A stretch of 64,000 nt of DNA from an uncultured Lachnospiraceae bacterium (GCA_910578175.1 CAJTPF010000003.1:62001-126000), one strand, 5' to 3'; shown: positions 26,920-36,031, counted from the first letter of the stretch. The notes: generated from the letters alone by a model not told the origin. Numbers and translations: made by a program.

Positions 26920-28383
26920 CTATTTCGTCTTTCTGGCAATCATATGATTATCCAATATCTCCTTTTTCATCTTATAAAGCTTGTCCGTCAAATCCACATA
27001 AACCTGATGCGGATTCACCAACCTTCTGGTTTCATCCCAGAGTGTTTCCTGTTCTTTCTTGCAATACTTCTGTATATTCATGACTTGCGGCGACTCATAA
27101 ATACATACACCACGATTAAATACCTGTACCGGCAATTCCCTGACCGTATATGCACCGGCTTCCAGTAATGTCTTCTTCCATGTTTCAATCGGGTCAAATA
27201 TTAACAAATCTTCTTCTTCATTGATTTCTTCACCCACCAATGCTATTAAATCCGCTATGATCTTATGGGTTTCTTTATCATAAATCCGGAATACCGTTTT
27301 ATTTCCCGGATTGGTAATCTTTATGGTATTCTCGGATAATTTAATCTTTGGAATGAACTCTCCGGTCTGATCATCCATGATTGCGGCCAGCTTATATACG
27401 CCGCCAAAGGCCGGACAATCTCTGGAAGTGATCAGATTCGTTCCCACGCCCCAGGAAGTGATCTTTGCCCCCTGTGTTTTCAGACTGTCGATCAGATATT
27501 CATCCAGATCGCTGGAAGCTGAAATGACCGCATCAGCAAATCCAGCCTCATCCAGCATCCTCCTTGCCTTCTTGGACAGATATGCCAGGTCTCCGCTGTC
27601 CAGACGGATTCCGTAATTTCTAAGTTCAATGCCCTTTTCCTGCATTTCCTTAAACACTTTTATGGCATTGGGAACACCGGAACGCAGAGTATCATAGGTG
27701 TCCACCAGAAGAATACATGCTTCCGGATACAACTCCGCATATTTCTTAAACGCCGTATATTCATCGGCAAAACTCATGATCCAGCTATGTGCATGGGTCC
27801 CTTTTACCGGGACATCAAACATTTCGCCGGTCAGTACATTGGAGGTTCCGACACAGCCTCCGATGACCGCCGCTCTAGCGCCGTAGATACCCGCATCCGG
27901 GCCCTGGGCCCGTCTCAGCCCGAATTCCATGATGCCGTCGCCTTTCGCTGCATAAACCACTCTTGCCGCCTTTGTGGCGATCAGGCTCTGATGGTTGATG
28001 ATATTTAAGATCGCAGTCTCAACCAGCTGAGCCTCCATGATCGGCGCAACGACTTTTACCAGCGGTTCCATTGGAAACACCACCGTTCCCTCCGGCACCG
28101 CATAGATATCCCCGGTAAAATGAAAGGAACTCAGATAATCCAGAAAATCTTCATCAAATATATTTAATCCCCTCAGATATACAATATCTTCATATGAAAA
28201 ATTCAGATTCTTGATATACTCGATCACCTGCTCCAGTCCGCATGCAACGGCATACCCTCCGTCATTGGGATTCTTCCTGTAAAATGCGTCAAATACCACC
28301 ACTTCGTTAATCTTATTTTTAAAATATCCCTGCATCATTGTCAGTTCATACAGATCCGTTAATAACGTTAAACATCTACCCAT
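26920..28383 (-). CDS. pncB: Nicotinate phosphoribosyltransferase
   Basis: The protein has 487 residues and catalyses the first step of NAD salvage from nicotinate with PRPP. Visible motifs are LLTDLYELTMMQGYF, FGLRRAQGPDAGIYGARAA, GTHAHSWIMSF (the phosphorylatable His region), RLDSGDLAYLS, and SWGVGTNLITSRDCPAFGGV for phosphate binding. The length fits the Firmicutes-type enzyme. ATG 28383 with GGTGG five bases upstream is preferred over TTG 28395. Confidence 0.95.
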   Translation of the reverse strand: MGRCLTLLTDLYELTMMQGYFKNKINEVVVFDAFYRKNPNDGGYAVACGLEQVIEYIKNLNFSYEDIVYLRGLNIFDEDFLDYLSSFHFTGDIYAVPEGTVVFPMEPLVKVVAPIMEAQLVETAILNIINHQSLIATKAARVVYAAKGDGIMEFGLRRAQGPDAGIYGARAAVIGGCVGTSNVLTGEMFDVPVKGTHAHSWIMSFADEYTAFKKYAELYPEACILLVDTYDTLRSGVPNAIKVFKEMQEKGIELRNYGIRLDSGDLAYLSKKARRMLDEAGFADAVISASSDLDEYLIDSLKTQGAKITSWGVGTNLITSRDCPAFGGVYKLAAIMDDQTGEFIPKIKLSENTIKITNPGNKTVFRIYDKETHKIIADLIALVGEEINEEEDLLIFDPIETWKKTLLEAGAYTVRELPVQVFNRGVCIYESPQVMNIQKYCKKEQETLWDETRRLVNPHQVYVDLTDKLYKMKKEILDNHMIARKTK

Positions 28384-28456
28384 ATCTTCCACCAAACCTT
28401 TTCGCCTATATTCGTTTTTTCATGTGATCTCATAACTCAAACATCAGAATAAAACA

Positions 28457-28485
28457 AGTATATCCCATTCTGACAGATTTTACAA
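28457..28485 (-). promoter_or_regulatory. Promoter of the nicotinate phosphoribosyltransferase operon
   Basis: On the minus strand TTGTAA (28480-28485), a 17-base spacer and TATACT (28457-28462) lie about 75 bases upstream of the start codon. Confidence 0.6.
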
Positions 28486-28631
28486 TCCGAAATAAAGGAT
28501 CTGTATTCTACAGCTTAATCCTCCCATATCATAGAACAAATTTCCCTGTCCATTCATATACTTATATTAACCAAACGAATTATTTCTTTGTACACATTGT
28601 CCATGACATTTGTATAAATATGAGGTGAATC

Positions 28632-29174
28632 ATGAGAAATTGTCCGCATTACATAACCGACCGCTATCACCCGCTGCCGCCTGACTATATCCCCGGCGAT
28701 CTGATCCGTTCATCCGTGCCGTTTATTGCTCCCATATCGGATATGAAACGCTGTGTTTCCAAGGTAATGTATGAACCTCTGCAACAGCTCTTTCGTGCCT
28801 GTCTCAAAGACGGCCTTTTCCTTATGGGGGTATCGGCGTTCAGAAGTTATGAACGGCAGAAAGAAATATATGATGACAGTATGATAAACCGCGGTAAAGC
28901 GCATACTAATTCCCATATAGCCTTTCCCGGAACCAGCGAACATCAGACCGGACTGGCAATCGATGTTTCCTGTGCCGCTCTGGATTATGAATTATGCGAA
29001 GAATTCGAATATACCCCGGAAGGCATATGGCTTAAGAAAAATGCCGGTAAATTCGGATTTGTATTCAGTTTTACAAAAGAAAATTCCCAATATACCGGAT
29101 ATGTAGATGAACCATGGCACATTCGCTATGTCTGCAAAGATGCAAAATATTTTTCAGATGAGTTTTTACAATAA
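28632..29174 (+). CDS. VanY-type D-alanyl-D-alanine carboxypeptidase
   Basis: The 180-residue protein is an M15B peptidase domain. It has the zinc motif SEHQTGLAIDVS (pattern SxHxxGxAxD) near residue 100 and the second site EPWHIRYV near residue 162. FRSYERQKEIYDD is the conserved N-terminal substrate strand. It trims the terminal D-Ala from peptidoglycan stem peptides. No signal peptide is evident, which is unusual for a cell-wall enzyme; the start could lie further upstream, but the ATG with GAGGTG is convincing. It may act on cytoplasmic precursors or leave by another route. Confidence 0.88.
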   Translation: MRNCPHYITDRYHPLPPDYIPGDLIRSSVPFIAPISDMKRCVSKVMYEPLQQLFRACLKDGLFLMGVSAFRSYERQKEIYDDSMINRGKAHTNSHIAFPGTSEHQTGLAIDVSCAALDYELCEEFEYTPEGIWLKKNAGKFGFVFSFTKENSQYTGYVDEPWHIRYVCKDAKYFSDEFLQ

Positions 29175-29193
29175 TGGCAGAATATGTTATAAT
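29165..29193 (+). promoter_or_regulatory. Promoter of the acyltransferase gene
   Basis: TTTACA (29165-29170), 17 bases, then a perfect TATAAT (29188-29193). It overlaps the stop codon of the VanY gene and gives the acyltransferase its own transcript. Confidence 0.65.
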
Positions 29194-29233
29194 ATGAAAC
29201 ATACATTACATAATAACGGAAGGAACGAACAAA

Positions 29234-29956
29234 ATGATAAGACTTATAATACTTATTTTATTCCTTGTATTCTTTTTCCTGCTGAGTATTCCCGTATATC
29301 TGATCGAATGGATCATCGGAAAGATCAATATGAACATCCGGCACAAATCTTCCAGATGCATTGTGGCATGCGCCTTTCGGATATGTTTATTCATATCGGG
29401 CGTCAAAATCGAAGCAAAGGGATTAGAAAATATTCCCCAGGACAAAGCATGTCTCTTTGTAGGCAACCATAACGGTTTTTTTGACATACTGGTTTCTTAT
29501 GTACAGATTCATAAAGTCATGGGATTTGTTGCCAAAAAAGAAATGATCAAAGTACCGTTTCTGAGGATATGGATGTATTTTATAAATTGTCTCTTCCTGG
29601 ATAGAAATGATATTAAAGCAGGTCTGAAAACTATTTTAAAAGGTGTGGAACAGATTAAAAGCGGGGTTTCCATATTTGTTTTTCCAGAAGGTACCCGTTC
29701 CAAAGACGGAAAAATGCTGCCTTTTAAAGAGGGAAGCTTAAAAATGGGTGAAAAATCCAACTGCCCGATTGTTCCGGTAGCCTTTCAGGGAACTTCCGCT
29801 ATTTTTGAAGACCAGTTTCCAAAATTACGGAAAGGGAAGGTAACCATACAGTTCGGCGAACCGGTCATTGCCTCTGAACTGGAAAAAGAAGATAAGAAAT
29901 TTCTCGGTGCCTATGTGCAACAGAAAATACAGAATATGCTTGATAATCCGGTGTAA
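29234..29956 (+). CDS. plsC: 1-acyl-sn-glycerol-3-phosphate acyltransferase
   Basis: The protein has 240 residues, the usual PlsC size. A hydrophobic N-terminal helix (about 2-30) precedes the catalytic HX4D motif in GNHNGFFDI (near residue 78), the FLDRND block, the phosphate-binding FPEGTRSKDG (near residue 152) and VPVAFQGT. It makes phosphatidic acid from lysophosphatidic acid at the membrane. GGAAGGAAC precedes the ATG. Confidence 0.93.
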   Translation: MIRLIILILFLVFFFLLSIPVYLIEWIIGKINMNIRHKSSRCIVACAFRICLFISGVKIEAKGLENIPQDKACLFVGNHNGFFDILVSYVQIHKVMGFVAKKEMIKVPFLRIWMYFINCLFLDRNDIKAGLKTILKGVEQIKSGVSIFVFPEGTRSKDGKMLPFKEGSLKMGEKSNCPIVPVAFQGTSAIFEDQFPKLRKGKVTIQFGEPVIASELEKEDKKFLGAYVQQKIQNMLDNPV

Positions 29957-30020
29957 CTGTTATGATCGTCCATTTCTTTTAATCATATCAAAATCAGGTA
30001 ATCGCCTCCGGCATATTATA

Positions 30021-30064
30021 AAAAACCGGCAGACTGTTTATAGAAACAATCTGCCGGTTTTAAA
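30021..30064. terminator. Bidirectional terminator between plsC and the CotH gene
   Basis: AAAACCGGCAGA pairs with TCTGCCGGTTTT in a strong stem flanked by A runs on one side and T runs on the other, serving both convergent genes. Confidence 0.9.
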
Positions 30065-30079
30065 ATAATTTATCTCTAC

Positions 30080-31552
30080 TTAGCTGCCTGTGGCTTTATT
30101 ATATGTTTCCAGAATCCTCTCAAAATACTCGGCGGCTGACATATTATCATCATCTCCGCTGGTAAACCTGCCCTCCAGACTGAAATAAAAACGGTCCTCG
30201 TCTGCATTTGCAAAATCATAGTCCGGACGGCACACCCCTTCATAATTTGCTTTTGCAGTCTCATAGTACGCATTAAACGTATCCTCTTTCAGCCATTTGC
30301 TGCCTGCCAGATTTTCCAGTTCTTTTGTATACTGCTCATATAGAAATTTTCCTTCAAAGATAGAATTGCGGATCAGCGGATTGGACTGGTTCGAGCGGTT
30401 CCCTTCCGCCCTTTCTGAAAACGGCGATACAGCCGTCATACCGGAACCTTCCGGATTCCAGTGATAGGTGATCCCCAGACAGCGGTCATAATCATATGGA
30501 ATAAAAACAGCTTTTCCCGAACTTTTCAGAAAATAAACGTAATGATTATTATAATTATTCCTCATATCATCCGGATTTCCCGTAAAATAACTTAACGCAA
30601 AAAACTTTGCAAGCTGCCGGGTATCCACAACAGTTTCTATATTCTCTTTTGAAACATCCGAACCGTTCAGAATCTCTAACAGGTGCTTCAGACTTTCATG
30701 TTCCGAATGAGATTTATTTGTCTTCAGATCATGGTTAAAAGTCTTCCTGGCATCCTCGTCCTCAATTCCATAAGTTACACGGCTGGTATAATTGGCCGGT
30801 GAAAATGTCCAGCCGCATTTATACAAATCGCCGTCCCAGTCCTCCTCCGGCAGATTCTTTTTTATGAAAATATTGTCAATAGGTTCATAAATACTGTAAA
30901 CACCATAATTCTTATCCTGCACCATGATCTGACTGAGACCCGTATGTGCTGCCGGTATACCGTTCTCCCGGAACATGGTAAACGCATAGTATTCCCTAAC
31001 ATAGGTATTATCATAATTACCGTTCCATTTCAGTTCCAGAGACTTCAATGTGGCAAAACGTCTGTCCTTTCTGGCCTGACGCTCTTCATCGCTGGTCCAG
31101 ACTTTTGCTTCCTCACCATAATAGTTCTCATCATCAAAGGTTTCATTAAAACTGAGTCTGTAGTGCGTCAGATTTAAATTTCCGCTTCTTCTGTCCCAGA
31201 CCGGTTCTCTGGTGGTATTACCTTTGATCCGGATCCCTACTTCTTCTATCTCATAGGACTCCTCACCAACGGTAATCGTAACTTTATCTGCAATCCTGTA
31301 AACAGGCGATTTATTCCCCATACTGTCATACTTATCATAGTCCTTCTGGATCTTCTCCAATTCCCGGTCTGAAATATCGACTTTGATCATAACCTTATTT
31401 TCCAGATTAAACAATTCATCAAAGATTTTTTCATCCTCCGTACGGTTGGATTCCCCGCCGGACTCTGTCTTTTTCTCCTTACTCCCGCTACATGCCGGTA
31501 ATGATACAACAATTAGTATCACCATCAGTAATAGTGCCAGTTTTTTTCCCAT
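30080..31552 (-). CDS. CotH-kinase family lipoprotein
   Basis: The protein has 490 residues. The signal peptide ends in the lipobox LPACS (Cys about residue 21). A CotH kinase fold follows, with GIRIKGNTT, FATLKSLELKWN, YGVYSIYEPID, DGDLYKCG, NNYNNHYVYF and the metal-binding PYDYDRCLG. CotH proteins are atypical kinases that phosphorylate spore-coat proteins; homologues also occur outside sporulation as secreted lipoproteins, as here. It is divergent from the sigma-like gene and shares a symmetric promoter with it. Confidence 0.9.
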   Translation of the reverse strand: MGKKLALLLMVILIVVSLPACSGSKEKKTESGGESNRTEDEKIFDELFNLENKVMIKVDISDRELEKIQKDYDKYDSMGNKSPVYRIADKVTITVGEESYEIEEVGIRIKGNTTREPVWDRRSGNLNLTHYRLSFNETFDDENYYGEEAKVWTSDEERQARKDRRFATLKSLELKWNGNYDNTYVREYYAFTMFRENGIPAAHTGLSQIMVQDKNYGVYSIYEPIDNIFIKKNLPEEDWDGDLYKCGWTFSPANYTSRVTYGIEDEDARKTFNHDLKTNKSHSEHESLKHLLEILNGSDVSKENIETVVDTRQLAKFFALSYFTGNPDDMRNNYNNHYVYFLKSSGKAVFIPYDYDRCLGITYHWNPEGSGMTAVSPFSERAEGNRSNQSNPLIRNSIFEGKFLYEQYTKELENLAGSKWLKEDTFNAYYETAKANYEGVCRPDYDFANADEDRFYFSLEGRFTSGDDDNMSAAEYFERILETYNKATGS

Positions 31553-31593
31553 AAGCGTTTCTCCATTCCTGTTATTTTTAAAGCAAACCTTCC

Positions 31594-31629
31594 TTGCTAT
31601 ATTGTACCAAATAGGCTACAATATAGCAA
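31594..31629. promoter_or_regulatory. Perfect inverted repeat forming two face-to-face promoters
   Basis: TTGCTATATTGTA (31594-31606) and TACAATATAGCAA (31617-31629) are perfect 13-bp complements around a 10-base centre. On the plus strand TTGCTA, 17 bases, TACAAT makes a good sigma-A promoter. By symmetry the same holds on the minus strand (-35 at 31624-31629, -10 at 31601-31606). It lies between the divergent CotH gene and the sigma-like gene and could also bind a dimeric regulator. Confidence 0.75.
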
Positions 31630-31655
31630 TAACAATAAAGGAGGAGCAAAGATTT

Positions 31656-32525
31656 ATGAGCAGTACCAATCCGGAGAAAAACGAAAAAGACAAACAGCTT
31701 CAATTTCACGAAGCTCTGGCATTCCTTGTGGAAACCTCAGATATCAACAACGGCATCGTAAGCCTTGATGAAATACATCAGACATTTAACGGAATTATTG
31801 AAGATGAATCCATGTATCAATATATCTATGATTACTTATTGGAAAATAAAATAACGATACAGGATTATATTCCACATAATACCAAATCAGGAGTAAATAT
31901 CCAGGAAGATGAACAGACGGCTGATAATACCTTTGAAACAGCGCCTTTTGAACATAAGGAAGAACAGAGATTTATCAATATGTATCTGGAAGAAGCCGGT
32001 TCACTTGTCCGGCTGAAGGAATCCGAAGAATTAGAATTATTAAAGTTGCTTTATGATTCTGAAACCCAAAATAATACCCGAAATACGATCAATAAACTTA
32101 TCGAAGGAAACCTTCATCTTGTACTTTCCATATTGGAAGATCATAAAAACAAAGGTGTGGCTGCCGGTGACCTGATACAGGAAGGCAATCTCGGTCTGAC
32201 CGAAGGTGTTTCCTCCTATTTTTCCGATTCTTCCGGCGCTCTGGATTTAAGAGAATTTCATGACTATCTGTTGCAACGTATCTCCCGTGCCATGAGCGAC
32301 GCCATACATGAACAGAATATCTCCAGCCGTCTGGGAAAGCATCTGGCAGACAATGCAAACCGGATGGACAAGGCTTCCGTGGAATTAAGCCGGAATCTGG
32401 GACGCATTCCCACACTTCCGGAACTTGCAAAATATCTGTCCATTTCCGAAGATGAAGCAGAACGGATCATGAAAATATCTTTGGATGCATTAAATGCGGA
32501 TACGGCCGGTCCCGCCGAATCTTAA
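31656..32525 (+). CDS. Sigma-70-like protein lacking region 4
   Basis: The 289-residue product aligns with primary sigma factors: an N-terminal region-1.1-like helical domain (about 15-85), region 1.2 with YLEEAGSLVRLKESEELEL, region 2 with NLHLVLSILEDH then AGDLIQEGNLGLTEGV, and region 3 with LSRNLGRIPTLPELAKYLSI. It ends there, with no region 4 (-35 recognition). The tryptophan-rich 2.3/2.4 stretch that melts and reads the -10 (normally YATWWIRQAI) reads FHDYLLQRISRAM. It may bind RNA polymerase without promoter recognition, acting as a competitor or accessory factor (inference). AAAGGAGG lies 11 bases before ATG 31656. Confidence 0.8.
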   Translation: MSSTNPEKNEKDKQLQFHEALAFLVETSDINNGIVSLDEIHQTFNGIIEDESMYQYIYDYLLENKITIQDYIPHNTKSGVNIQEDEQTADNTFETAPFEHKEEQRFINMYLEEAGSLVRLKESEELELLKLLYDSETQNNTRNTINKLIEGNLHLVLSILEDHKNKGVAAGDLIQEGNLGLTEGVSSYFSDSSGALDLREFHDYLLQRISRAMSDAIHEQNISSRLGKHLADNANRMDKASVELSRNLGRIPTLPELAKYLSISEDEAERIMKISLDALNADTAGPAES

Positions 32526-32527
32526 AA

Positions 32528-32567
32528 TAAAAGCCGGAACGGTTCAAACTACCATTCCGGCTTTTTT
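32528..32567. terminator. Bidirectional terminator
   Basis: AAAGCCGGAA pairs with TTCCGGCTTT around a 16-base loop, with TTTTTT after it on the plus strand and A/T run on the other. It lies between the convergent sigma-like and transketolase genes. Confidence 0.85.
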
Positions 32568-32583
32568 CATTTCCAAATGCAGA

Positions 32584-33522
32584 TTATATAAATTTCTTTA
32601 CCGCCTCATAAATACCGTCCCCATCCAATCCGTATTTTTTTACCAGTTCCACGGCCGGGCCGGATTCTCCATATCTGTCATATACTCCCAGCTTCTTCAC
32701 CGGAGTCGGATGATTCTCGCTTAAAACGTCGCAGACTGCGCTTCCCAGACCGCCGATGACCGAATGTTCCTCTACTGTTACGATCTTACCGGTTTCCTTT
32801 GCCGCAGCGATTACCAGTTCTTCATCCAAAGGCTTGATGGTGTGTATATTTATCACCTTTGCTTCTATTCCGTCTGCTGCCAGCATGTTTGCAGCCTCCA
32901 GCGCACCGGATACCGTAAGTCCGGTAGCGATGATCGTTACGTCTTTTCCTTCCCGCAGGGTAACGCCCTTTCCGATTTCAAATCTGTAATCATCAGTATC
33001 ATTGATGACCGGTACTGCCAGCCTGCCGAATCTTAAGTAACACGGACCGTCATATTCATAAGCAGCCCGTACTGCAGCCTTCGCCTCAATATAATCGGAA
33101 GGATTTAAGATCACCATTCCCGGAATAGTCCTCATCAAAGCAATATCTTCATTGCACTGATGGGTGGCTCCGTCTTCCCCCACCGATATACCTGCATGAG
33201 TAGCCCCTATCTTTACATTCAGATGGGGATATCCGATGGAATTCCTGACTTGTTCAAATGCCCGGCCTGCGGAAAACATGGCAAAGGAACTGGCAAACGG
33301 TACCTTTCCGGTAGCGGCAAGTCCCGCAGCCACACCCATCATATTACATTCCGCAATCCCGCAGTCAATATGACGCTGTGGAAATTCCTTTTTAAATACG
33401 CAGGTCTTTGTAGCTTCTGCAAGGTCTGCATCCAGAACCACCAGATCATCAAACTCTTTTCCTATTTCAACAAGACCGTCTCCATAGCCTTCTCTTGTTG
33501 CTTTTTTTATTACTTCTGACAT
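32584..33522 (-). CDS. Transketolase, C-terminal subunit
   Basis: The protein has 312 residues, covering the pyrimidine-binding and C-terminal domains of split transketolase. It has HIDCGIAECNMMGVAAGLA (catalytic Glu), GASIGEDGATHQ-type GISVGEDGATHQCNEDIA, IPGMVILNPSDYIEA and VTVEEHSVIGGLGSAV. With the N-terminal subunit it transfers two-carbon units in the non-oxidative pentose phosphate pathway, using thiamine diphosphate. It follows the N-subunit gene by 22 bases, with GAGG before the ATG. Confidence 0.95.
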   Translation of the reverse strand: MSEVIKKATREGYGDGLVEIGKEFDDLVVLDADLAEATKTCVFKKEFPQRHIDCGIAECNMMGVAAGLAATGKVPFASSFAMFSAGRAFEQVRNSIGYPHLNVKIGATHAGISVGEDGATHQCNEDIALMRTIPGMVILNPSDYIEAKAAVRAAYEYDGPCYLRFGRLAVPVINDTDDYRFEIGKGVTLREGKDVTIIATGLTVSGALEAANMLAADGIEAKVINIHTIKPLDEELVIAAAKETGKIVTVEEHSVIGGLGSAVCDVLSENHPTPVKKLGVYDRYGESGPAVELVKKYGLDGDGIYEAVKKFI

Positions 33523-33544
33523 AATCTAACCTCATTTCTACATT

Positions 33545-34375
33545 CTACTTAAGGCTTTCACCAATTTTTTCCAAATCCGCCATTGCTATTTCAAACTCTT
33601 TATCATTCGGAGCGCTGCCATGCCATTTCACATTATTTTCCATGAAAGACACGCCTTTGCCCTTGATACTCTTCGCTATGATAGCCGTTGGCTGTCCCTT
33701 GGTATTCCTTGCCTCTTCAAATGCATGAGCCAGCCCGGTAAAATCATGAGCATCTACATTTATAACATGGAAGTTAAATGCCTTAAACTTTTCATCGATA
33801 GGATAAGGCGAGCATACTTCATCGACAGGACCGTCTATCTGAAGATTATTGTTATCAACAATGACCACCAGATTGTCCAGTTTGCGGAATCCAGCGAACA
33901 TAGCCGCTTCCCAGACCTGTCCCTCCTGAATCTCACCGTCGCCCAGCAAAGTATAAACACGATATGATTCTCCGGATAACCCGGCAGAAAGCGCCATACC
34001 CACAGCTATCGAAATGCCCTGCCCCAGCGAACCGCTGGACATATCCACACCGGCTGTACCCTTCATATCAGGATGCCCCTGAAGATAAGAACCGGTCTTT
34101 CTCAATTGCACAAGATCTTCCTTCGGAAAATAACCTCTCTGTGCAAGTGTGGAATAGAGTGCAGGCGCCACATGACCTTTGGATAAAACAAATCTGTCCC
34201 TGTCCGCTTTTTCCGGTTCCTCAGGGTCAACATTCATCTCTTCAAAATATAAATAAGTCATGATATCTGCCGCCGATAGCGAACCGCCCGGATGTCCTGA
34301 CTTTGCACTGTGCACAGCCGTTATAATGCCTTTTCTTACTTCATTTGCAATCTGCTTAAGTTCTGATACTTCCAT
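33545..34375 (-). CDS. Transketolase, N-terminal subunit
   Basis: The protein has 276 residues and is the thiamine-diphosphate/pyrophosphate-binding half. Motifs are SAKSGHPGGSLSAADI, KGHVAPALYSTLAQRG, the GDGEIQEGQVWEA segment with the NN that completes the diphosphate/Mg site, and IVDNNNLQIDGPV. GGAGGTAATC precedes the ATG. Its promoter at 34416 overlaps the terminator of the upstream operon. Confidence 0.95.
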   Translation of the reverse strand: MEVSELKQIANEVRKGIITAVHSAKSGHPGGSLSAADIMTYLYFEEMNVDPEEPEKADRDRFVLSKGHVAPALYSTLAQRGYFPKEDLVQLRKTGSYLQGHPDMKGTAGVDMSSGSLGQGISIAVGMALSAGLSGESYRVYTLLGDGEIQEGQVWEAAMFAGFRKLDNLVVIVDNNNLQIDGPVDEVCSPYPIDEKFKAFNFHVINVDAHDFTGLAHAFEEARNTKGQPTAIIAKSIKGKGVSFMENNVKWHGSAPNDKEFEIAMADLEKIGESLK

Positions 34376-34415
34376 GATTACCTCCGTCTTAGTCTAATAT
34401 TCCTTGCAAGGTCCT

Positions 34416-34444
34416 ACTATAACATAGAAAAAAAGAAGTTTCAA
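34416..34444 (-). promoter_or_regulatory. Transketolase operon promoter
   Basis: On the minus strand TTGAAA (34439-34444), 17 bases and TATAGT (34416-34421). The -35 is embedded in the stem of the preceding terminator, so the two signals share bases. Confidence 0.65.
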
Positions 34445-34464
34445 CAATTGTGTCAAAACTTCTT
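34424..34464 (-). terminator. Terminator of the DUF4097/LiaF-like operon
   Basis: AGAAGTTT (34434-34441) and AAACTTCT (34456-34463) form a stem followed on the minus strand by a seven-T run, just after the stop at 34473. Confidence 0.8.
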
Positions 34465-34472
34465 GTAAAATG

Positions 34473-35243
34473 TTATTTCCTGATATTTATATTTATATCC
34501 CCAATGCCGGTATCACAGTTGATTTCATATTTCGGTCTTTCAGCCTCATAATTTTTTCTGCTCTTACCGTTTATCTCATTATCACCAATACCGTTATCGA
34601 TCTCAATTTCATAATCGTCAATATCACCCTTCAGTTCCAGCCTGATATCTCCGATCCCGTTTTCCGTTTCTATATCACCCATGCTGCTGTCTTCCATCCT
34701 TATGTCGCCGATTCCCAGATCATATTCCGAAGAAAGGATTTCACAGCCGGTTAACCGGACATCTCCCACTCCGATTTCAACATTCAGCTCTGATGCCTTC
34801 AGATCCTCTATCCTCAGGTCGCCAACCCCTGATTCCATATTTACGACATCCAGTTTCACATCTTTTGGAATATATATATATATGGATGGGCTATGCCGAA
34901 ACAGGTTAAAAATAAAAGTTCTGGTATTCTTATTCCTGATTTCAATAGTATTATTTCCACCCAGTTCACAAGTAAATCTTTCACTGACTTTTTTCGCCTC
35001 AATGCGGATCTCATCTCCGTCAGTTTCATAGATCCTAATATCTCCTACCGAAGATTCTATCCGGATATTCCGAACCTGCTTTGCTTCAAATGACTGACTG
35101 GCATCAATTGTTTTCCCATAACTGCCGCTGATCATTCCTACTAAGAACAAAATTCCCTGCAAAATACATACTACAATTCCTACAGCCAACAATGCCGCAA
35201 AGCCAGTCGCCATATATTTTACGATTTTCTCAAATGATGTCAT
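34473..35243 (-). CDS. DUF4097 family adhesin-like beta-repeat protein
   Basis: The protein has 256 residues. One N-terminal membrane helix (about 12-38) is followed by a right-handed beta-helix-like series in which 'GxGDxRxED/GIGDI' recurs about every 20 residues (ESSVGDIRIYE, ESGVGDLRIED, EIGVGDVRLTG, DLGIGDIRMED, ENGIGDIRLEL, DNGIGDNEING, DTGIGDININI). This is the DUF4097 architecture common next to LiaF/PspC-type envelope-stress proteins. Its start overlaps the LiaF-like stop by 4 bases, so it is translationally coupled. Confidence 0.85.
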   Translation of the reverse strand: MTSFEKIVKYMATGFAALLAVGIVVCILQGILFLVGMISGSYGKTIDASQSFEAKQVRNIRIESSVGDIRIYETDGDEIRIEAKKVSERFTCELGGNNTIEIRNKNTRTFIFNLFRHSPSIYIYIPKDVKLDVVNMESGVGDLRIEDLKASELNVEIGVGDVRLTGCEILSSEYDLGIGDIRMEDSSMGDIETENGIGDIRLELKGDIDDYEIEIDNGIGDNEINGKSRKNYEAERPKYEINCDTGIGDININIRK

Positions 35244-35923
35244 TTCACCGTCACACCTCCAAACATACAGGTTGCATTGATATAGAGCGTCGGAGCATTT
35301 TCGTTTTCATAGTTTATACATTTGTTTGTCACGCCTCCGAAAATAGGCAATCCTGACACTTTAACATTTACTCCGGCAGGTACAAAGATGTCTATTCCTC
35401 CAAAGACAGCCGTACAATGAATAACTGCATCGTTTGTAATCACTGCTTCTCTCATGTTCATATCCACTCCTCCAAAAACAGCCGTGATCTCTGCACCGTT
35501 AAATACATCATGGGGAAGATTTACCTTGTTGGCGCTGAAGATTGCGGTATAACTGTCTCCGTCACCCTGTTTAAAAAAGTCTCCGCTTATGGTTTTGCTT
35601 GTTTTCCTGTCAAATATTCTGTCCCTGAATATAAATGCGATTCCAATCACGATAAGGCAGACCGGTATGAATAATTTGTCAAGAATCCTGTCACTCATGA
35701 TATTCATGGAATCCAACAGTATCGCCAGTCCCAAAAAGAAGAAAATGATATTTCCAACTCCAGGTCCCTTTTTCATCATACTGTTAATACTTGGCAAAAT
35801 GATCAGCAACGGCCATAAATCCCAGATATCAAAGGGTAATCCGAAAAATTCATTTAAAATATATAGAATTCCCGCAAGAATAAAGATAAACCCCCATATT
35901 AAATTCGATTTTTTCACTTTCAT
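35240..35923 (-). CDS. LiaF-like membrane protein
   Basis: The 227-residue protein has four short membrane helices in the first 95 residues (FIFILAGILYIL, WPLLIILPSI, GNIIFFFLGLAILLDSM, FIPVCLIVIGIAFIF), then a soluble LiaF-type domain with repeated FGGV motifs (EITAVFGGVDMNMREA, TAVFGGIDIFVP, LPIFGGVTNKC, CMFGGVTVK). LiaF is an inhibitor in cell-envelope stress sensing, but no two-component genes are nearby. ATG 35923 follows GGAAGG. Confidence 0.82.
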   Translation of the reverse strand: MKVKKSNLIWGFIFILAGILYILNEFFGLPFDIWDLWPLLIILPSINSMMKKGPGVGNIIFFFLGLAILLDSMNIMSDRILDKLFIPVCLIVIGIAFIFRDRIFDRKTSKTISGDFFKQGDGDSYTAIFSANKVNLPHDVFNGAEITAVFGGVDMNMREAVITNDAVIHCTAVFGGIDIFVPAGVNVKVSGLPIFGGVTNKCINYENENAPTLYINATCMFGGVTVK

Positions 35924-36031
35924 CAAACTACCTTCCTTCCATATATAAAGATTGATGTTATTCCTGTTTGTGATATTATTCTATTAAATACAGCCTTTAA
36001 ACACAAGTTACAATTGTCATATTCTGTGTAT

